DNA of 64,000 nucleotides from Spirulina sp034932185 (lineage in GTDB: Bacteria > Cyanobacteriota > Cyanobacteriia > Cyanobacteriales > Spirulinaceae): assembly GCF_034932185.1 (NCBI RefSeq), contig NZ_JAYGHW010000089.1, positions 124,001-188,000 of the forward strand, given 5' to 3'. Below the pieces are notes generated by a model that did not search any database, was not told the DNA's origin, and worked only from the letters and a program-made list of their open reading frames with translations. Each line of letters begins with the position of its first letter. Positions within the stretch are counted from its first letter, which is position 1. The translations under genes and the position numbers were made by a program. Below are positions 59,843 through 64,000 of the stretch, in pieces.

Positions 59843-62800
59843 ATGGCCATCACCAACCACGAACGAGTCGGACGCGCCCTCAATTTACTCCGGGATGGAC
59901 TCTATCCCTTCATGGAAAGGGAAATGCGCACCGTTCATGGCGATCGCTGGCTCGTCGCCGCCTCCGCCGCCCTGCCGGATCACTACGTCCGCAATAAAAC
60001 CCCCCAAAAGGTACTCCAGGAAGATATTTCCTCCCTGCTGATTGTGATGTGGGATCAGTGGAACAATGTGTTTAAACGGGTGTTAGGACAATCCGAACGC
60101 AGCTTAGTCAGTGAACTGCGCAACATTCGCAACGATTGGGCCCATAAAACCACCGTCTCCACCGATGATGCCTACCGCGCCCTCGATAGCATCACCCGCC
60201 TGCTCACCGCCGTCTCCGCCCCCGAAGCCGACCCGGTGGAAAAGCAAAAACAGGAATTATTGCGCCTGCGCTTTGAAGAACAGGCCCGCCAACAAACCCG
60301 AAAAGCGGCGATCGCCCCCACCGAAGGCCAACCCCAAGCCGGCCTCAAACCCTGGCGGGAAATCGTCACCCCCCATCCCGATGTCGCCTCCGGCCGCTTC
60401 CAACAGGCAGAATTTGCCGCCGACCTTTGGCAGGTCTACCTCGATGAAGGCTCCGACGAATACCGCGACCCCACCGAATTCTATCGCCGCACGTTCCTCA
60501 CCGAAGGACTCAAACAACTCCTCAGTAATGCCCTGATGCGCCTCAGCGGCCAAGGGGGCGATCCCGTCATCGAACTACAAACCAACTTCGGCGGCGGCAA
60601 AACCCACGCCATGCTTTCCCTTTACCATCTCTGCAATGTCATGCAGATTAGCGACCTCCCCGGCATGGAGGCCATTTTTCAAGAAACCAACATTGAGCAG
60701 CCCCCCCAAGATGTCAACGTTGCCGTGTTAGTGGGTCATAAGCTCCCCCCCAGCGGCATCCCCGCCTATCGCCCCGAACATGAGCGCCAAAACCGCCCCC
60801 TGATCAAAACCCTCTGGGGGGAATTGGCTTGGCAATTGGGGGGAGCCGAAGGCTATGAACTGGTGCGTTTAGCCGATGAAACCGGCACAAACCCCGGTGA
60901 TACCCTCACCCAACTGTTTAACCGCTTTTCCCCCTGTTTAATTTTGATTGATGAATGGGTGGCCTATGCCCGGCAATTGCATGATGAAAATGATTTACTA
61001 GCAGGAGATTTTGATACCCAATTTACCTTTGCCCAAACCCTCAGCGAATCGGCCAAAAATGCCAAAAATACACTCCTCGTCGTCAGTGTTCCCGCCTCGG
61101 ATATTGAAGTGGGGGGAGAGCGGGGTAAAATCGCCTTAGATCGGTTGAAAAATGCGATCGGTCGCATTGAATCCCCCTGGCGACCCGCCAGCGCCGAAGA
61201 AAGTTTTGAAATTGTGCGGCGGCGACTCTTTGAAACCAAAACCGATCCCAGCTTCTATGTCGATCGTGATGCCGTGATCCGCAGTTTCCGAGAACTCTAC
61301 CGCAACCAAAAAGCCGAATTTCCCAGCGAATGCAGTGAAGCCGACTATGAGCGGCGCATGAAAGCCGCCTATCCCATCCACCCGGAACTGTTCGATCGCC
61401 TCTATTCCGATTGGTCAAGTTTAGATAAATTTCAACGCACTCGGGGGGTCTTGCGCCTCATGGCCAAAGTGATCCATTGTTTATGGGTGCGTGATGACCG
61501 GGGCCTGATGATCATGCCCGCCCAAATCCCCATTGATGATAGCCAGGTGCAATCGGAATTAACCCGCTATCTCGAAGATCAATGGTTGCCCGTCATTGAA
61601 AAAGATGTAGATGGCCCCAACTCCTTACCCTTCAAAACCGATGGCGATAATCCCAACCTTGGCCGCTATTCCGCCTGTCGTCGCGTCACCCGCACCATCT
61701 ACATGGGATCCGCCCCCACGCTCCGGGCCGCCAATCGCGGCCTCGATGATAAACAGATTAAATTAGGTTGCGTCCAACCCGGGGAAACCGTCGCCACCTT
61801 TGCCGATGCCCTACGCCGCCTCACCGACCAAGCCACCTACCTCTACATCGACGGCAATCGCTATTGGATCTCAACGCAACCCAACGTTAACCGCACCGCC
61901 CAAGAAAGGGCCAGCCAAATCCGCGAAGAAGAGTATCGGGTTTGGGAGGAATTAATTAAACGGTTGAAACAGGATAAAAATCGAGGCGAATTTACTGCGA
62001 TTCATCTTGCGCCGGAAAGCTCCGCTGATATTCCCGACGATCCGAATAGTGGCGTTCGCTTGGTAGTATTGCATCCCCAATTAACCCATCGTAAAAGAAC
62101 CACCGAGAGCCAAGCCCACCGCTGGATTGAAGAGGCCTTAAACCAGCGCGGCAATGGCCCCCGCTACCATAAAAATACGCTCATCTTCCTTGCCCCGGAT
62201 CAGACAGATATCGAGAATCTGCGCCAATATGTTGCCCAATATTTAGCTTGGGATTCGATCATTGAGGATAAAGAAATCCTCAATCTTGATAATTTTCAAA
62301 ACCAGCAAGCTAAAACCAAGCATAGTCAATGTGATCAAGATGTGGATAAAATCTTGATCCAAGCCTATAAATGGTTGATCACCCCCGATCAACCCCATCC
62401 CCAAGATCCCATTGATTTCATGGAAATTTCTCTATCGGGTTCTGAATCGCCCATTGAGCAGGCCAGCCGTCGAACCTGCGGGGATCAGAATTTACTGACG
62501 GAATTTGCTGCGCCAATCCTCAAGATGGAAGCCCTCACGCCCTACGTTTGGCCCAATGGCAACCATATTGATCTTAAACAGCTTTGGGGCTATTTCACCC
62601 AATATGTTTATTTACCGCGCCTTAAAAATGCCAATGTGCTTTTAGAAGGGATCAAAAATGGGGTCAATTCAACAGATTGGTCTAACTATTTTGCCTATGC
62701 AACGGGGTTTGATGCGGCGAAAAATCGCTATCTAGGCTTAACGGTGGGTAGCATCATTGAGCCTAAAATTGATAGCCATAGCTTGATCGTCAATCCAGAA

Positions 62801-63181
62801 ATTGCCCAAGCCCAACTGGATGCCGACAAACCGACCCCTCCTGTTTCACAACCAGAACCGCCGTCACTAGATCCAACAGGAAAAAATGGGAAGGGTACAA
62901 AGGTGATCACTCCCCTCCCACCACCACCGCTGCCCCCACAACCCCAAGCCAAACGCTTCTTTGGTACCATCGACCTCGATCCGATCCGCCTCAACCGCGA
63001 TGTTGAGCAGATCGCCAAAGAAATCGTCCAACACCTCACCAAACTCCAAGACGCAAACGTTAAAGTCAGCCTGGAAATTTCCGCCGACATCCCCCAAGAT
63101 GTCCCCGACGACATCACCCGCACCGTCCTCGAAAACTGCCGCACCCTGGGATTTAAATCTCAAGGTTTTGAGGATCAATAA
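59843..63181 (+). CDS. DUF499-domain ATPase with Swt1/HEPN-like N-terminus, defence island
   Basis: An 1112-residue protein. Residues about 1-120 form a Swt1-type HEPN-like helical domain (ALNLLRDGLYPFMEREMRTV; SELRNIRNDWAHKTTVSTDD, with the R/H-x-N-x-W-A-H pattern). The DUF499 ATPase part has the Walker A LQTNFGGGKTHAMLSLYHLC (about residues 249-268) and Walker B CLILIDEWVAYARQL (about 365-380). Central helical regions and a C-terminal low-complexity Pro-rich linker (about 1010-1040) precede a final beta-alpha domain. DUF499 proteins are annotated as anti-phage-associated along with DUF1156 proteins, here about 4.5 kb upstream. The coding strand is C-rich, opposite in skew to the helicase gene. 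Confidence 0.87.
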   Translation: MAITNHERVGRALNLLRDGLYPFMEREMRTVHGDRWLVAASAALPDHYVRNKTPQKVLQEDISSLLIVMWDQWNNVFKRVLGQSERSLVSELRNIRNDWAHKTTVSTDDAYRALDSITRLLTAVSAPEADPVEKQKQELLRLRFEEQARQQTRKAAIAPTEGQPQAGLKPWREIVTPHPDVASGRFQQAEFAADLWQVYLDEGSDEYRDPTEFYRRTFLTEGLKQLLSNALMRLSGQGGDPVIELQTNFGGGKTHAMLSLYHLCNVMQISDLPGMEAIFQETNIEQPPQDVNVAVLVGHKLPPSGIPAYRPEHERQNRPLIKTLWGELAWQLGGAEGYELVRLADETGTNPGDTLTQLFNRFSPCLILIDEWVAYARQLHDENDLLAGDFDTQFTFAQTLSESAKNAKNTLLVVSVPASDIEVGGERGKIALDRLKNAIGRIESPWRPASAEESFEIVRRRLFETKTDPSFYVDRDAVIRSFRELYRNQKAEFPSECSEADYERRMKAAYPIHPELFDRLYSDWSSLDKFQRTRGVLRLMAKVIHCLWVRDDRGLMIMPAQIPIDDSQVQSELTRYLEDQWLPVIEKDVDGPNSLPFKTDGDNPNLGRYSACRRVTRTIYMGSAPTLRAANRGLDDKQIKLGCVQPGETVATFADALRRLTDQATYLYIDGNRYWISTQPNVNRTAQERASQIREEEYRVWEELIKRLKQDKNRGEFTAIHLAPESSADIPDDPNSGVRLVVLHPQLTHRKRTTESQAHRWIEEALNQRGNGPRYHKNTLIFLAPDQTDIENLRQYVAQYLAWDSIIEDKEILNLDNFQNQQAKTKHSQCDQDVDKILIQAYKWLITPDQPHPQDPIDFMEISLSGSESPIEQASRRTCGDQNLLTEFAAPILKMEALTPYVWPNGNHIDLKQLWGYFTQYVYLPRLKNANVLLEGIKNGVNSTDWSNYFAYATGFDAAKNRYLGLTVGSIIEPKIDSHSLIVNPEIAQAQLDADKPTPPVSQPEPPSLDPTGKNGKGTKVITPLPPPPLPPQPQAKRFFGTIDLDPIRLNRDVEQIAKEIVQHLTKLQDANVKVSLEISADIPQDVPDDITRTVLENCRTLGFKSQGFEDQ

Positions 63182-63189
63182 AGCCCCGT

Positions 63190-63308
63190 TTTCCGTAGGC
63201 GCAAGCCAACTTAACGTTGGGAGTACCGCCCCCCCTTGGGTTTCAAACCCAAGGCTCATCGCGAAAGTGGGCTAGAGCTTACTCCGCTTGGGGGAACCGA
63301 TGCAGGGG
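63190..63308. repeat. Hairpin-rich repeat resembling an IS200/IS605-type end, copy 2 (inverted)
   Basis: Shares a 26-base block (63261-63286) with the copy at 38947-38972, in opposite orientation. It carries a CCTTGGGTTTCAAACCCAAGG hairpin (63234-63254) where the first copy has CCAAGAACTTTAGTTCTTGG, and a CCAAC-TTAAC-GTTGG hairpin (63206-63220). No transposase is adjacent. Confidence 0.55.
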
Positions 63309-63366
63309 GAAATCAGCACCACCGAGGAAACACGGCCCTATACTGGGGAAAATTTCCTGATCTCCC

Positions 63367-64000
63367 ATGAAAGCCTTGCGTGTGGCCTGGTTAGTTCCCT
63401 CCATTGAATTGGGGGCCTACTGGCAGCCGGTCTTAGCCCATTTTAGTCAAACCATCCCCGCTGCTGTCTTCTATACCGGCGGAGTTTATCCCAGCTATGA
63501 TCCCCAACAACCCGGCGCAGCCTTGATTGAAATCGTCGGCCGGATGCAGTTCGTTGAAACCCAACGGGTAAAAACTGGCTACGATCGCGGCCTGATCATT
63601 CTTTCCCCCGCCGTCATTCCCCGCCTGTTGCGGTTTAAACCCGATGTGGTCTATCCCCAAGCCTTTTCCCTGTGGACGCTGCTGGTGATTCTGTTTAAAC
63701 CCCTCGGCCGCTGGCGGGTGGTGATTATCCATGATGGCAGTTCCCCCAATACCGATTTTGGCCCGAGCAATTGGCGCACCGTGATCCGGCGGTGGATGAT
63801 GGCGGGGGTGGATGGCGTGTTGGCCAATACGGCGATCGGCCAACGGTATTTAACCGAAGTCCTCCACTATCCAGCGCACAAGATCCTCAAACGCATCTAC
63901 CTTGTCCCCGATCGCACCGCCCTCGCCCGTTCCGCCCAACCGATCCCCCCCCCTGGCCCTGGCCCCATCTTCCTCTACGTCGGCCGCATCACCGAACGCA
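63367..64000 (+). CDS. Glycosyltransferase family 4, partial (3' end outside window)
   Basis: The first 211 codons of a GT4-type glycosyltransferase; the gene runs off the right edge. It starts MKALRVAWLVPSIELGAYWQ, includes VIIHDGSSPNTDFGPSNWRT and VDGVLANTAIGQRYLTEVLH, and reaches the second domain, FLYVGRITER, typical of nucleotide-sugar enzymes that build polysaccharides or glycolipids. Acceptor and donor are unknown. Confidence 0.82.
   Translation, partial: MKALRVAWLVPSIELGAYWQPVLAHFSQTIPAAVFYTGGVYPSYDPQQPGAALIEIVGRMQFVETQRVKTGYDRGLIILSPAVIPRLLRFKPDVVYPQAFSLWTLLVILFKPLGRWRVVIIHDGSSPNTDFGPSNWRTVIRRWMMAGVDGVLANTAIGQRYLTEVLHYPAHKILKRIYLVPDRTALARSAQPIPPPGPGPIFLYVGRITER

Overview
The window is cyanobacterial chromosomal DNA. 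It carries psaK, psbB, psbT, crtQ, the psbB-psbT-nrdR-rps1 gene order and many copies of the HIP1 octamer GCGATCGC. There is no rRNA or tRNA gene, no transposase and no CRISPR array. The species cannot be fixed from the sequence; a filamentous cyanobacterium is plausible. The intergenic regions hold dispersed palindromic repeats, some of which have entered reading frames.

Layout. 1-6.7 kb: a Ycf39-like reductase (partial), psaK, the NAD(P)HX repair enzyme and a large hybrid sensor kinase. 6.7-9.4 kb: a Ski2-type RNA helicase. 9.7-10.9 kb: an AT-rich pair made of an allophycocyanin-beta-like protein with an extra C-terminal tail and a VapC-like PIN protein. 11.0-12.8 kb: pnuC-nadR for nicotinamide riboside salvage. 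13.0-17.5 kb: a AAA+ ATPase and a DUF4157 protein of the kinds found with extracellular contractile injection systems. 17.6-23.3 kb (minus strand): ECF sigma factor, two pilins, a pilin remnant, a chaperone and an usher, with a CHAT protease just upstream (23.6-26.2 kb). 26.3-32.8 kb: DCC protein, crtQ with a SRPBCC partner, mntP, a FAD oxidoreductase, clpS-DUF2103 and a Uma2 protein. 32.9-38.8 kb: adenylate cyclase, SDR, PD-(D/E)XK-like protein and a dihydroorotase homologue lacking its HxH motif. 39.0-42.2 kb (minus strand): EamA transporter, PCP_red protein, zinc-ribbon protein and Anbu protease. 42.5-46.9 kb: psbB, psbT, nrdR, rps1.

47.0-63.2 kb is a defence island, all on the plus strand. 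Its large genes are a SNF2-type helicase with a C-terminal EVK motif, a DUF1156 DNA methyltransferase and a DUF499 ATPase with a Swt1/HEPN-like N-terminus. Between them lie smaller modules: an ATPase with a small partner, an orphan Phd antitoxin, a small protein with an HNH nuclease, Uma2, a PD-(D/E)XK protein, and a DUF3696 ATPase with a PIN protein. The methyltransferase gene is a compositional mosaic and carries an in-frame palindromic repeat. The window closes with the start of a GT4 glycosyltransferase.

The two best candidates for undescribed biology are the phycobiliprotein-like/VapC operon, which may be a toxin-antitoxin pair whose antitoxin has a bilin-lyase-type fold in place of a DNA-binding domain, and the ATPase/small-protein cassette at 50.4-52.2 kb, flanked by direct repeats within the defence island.
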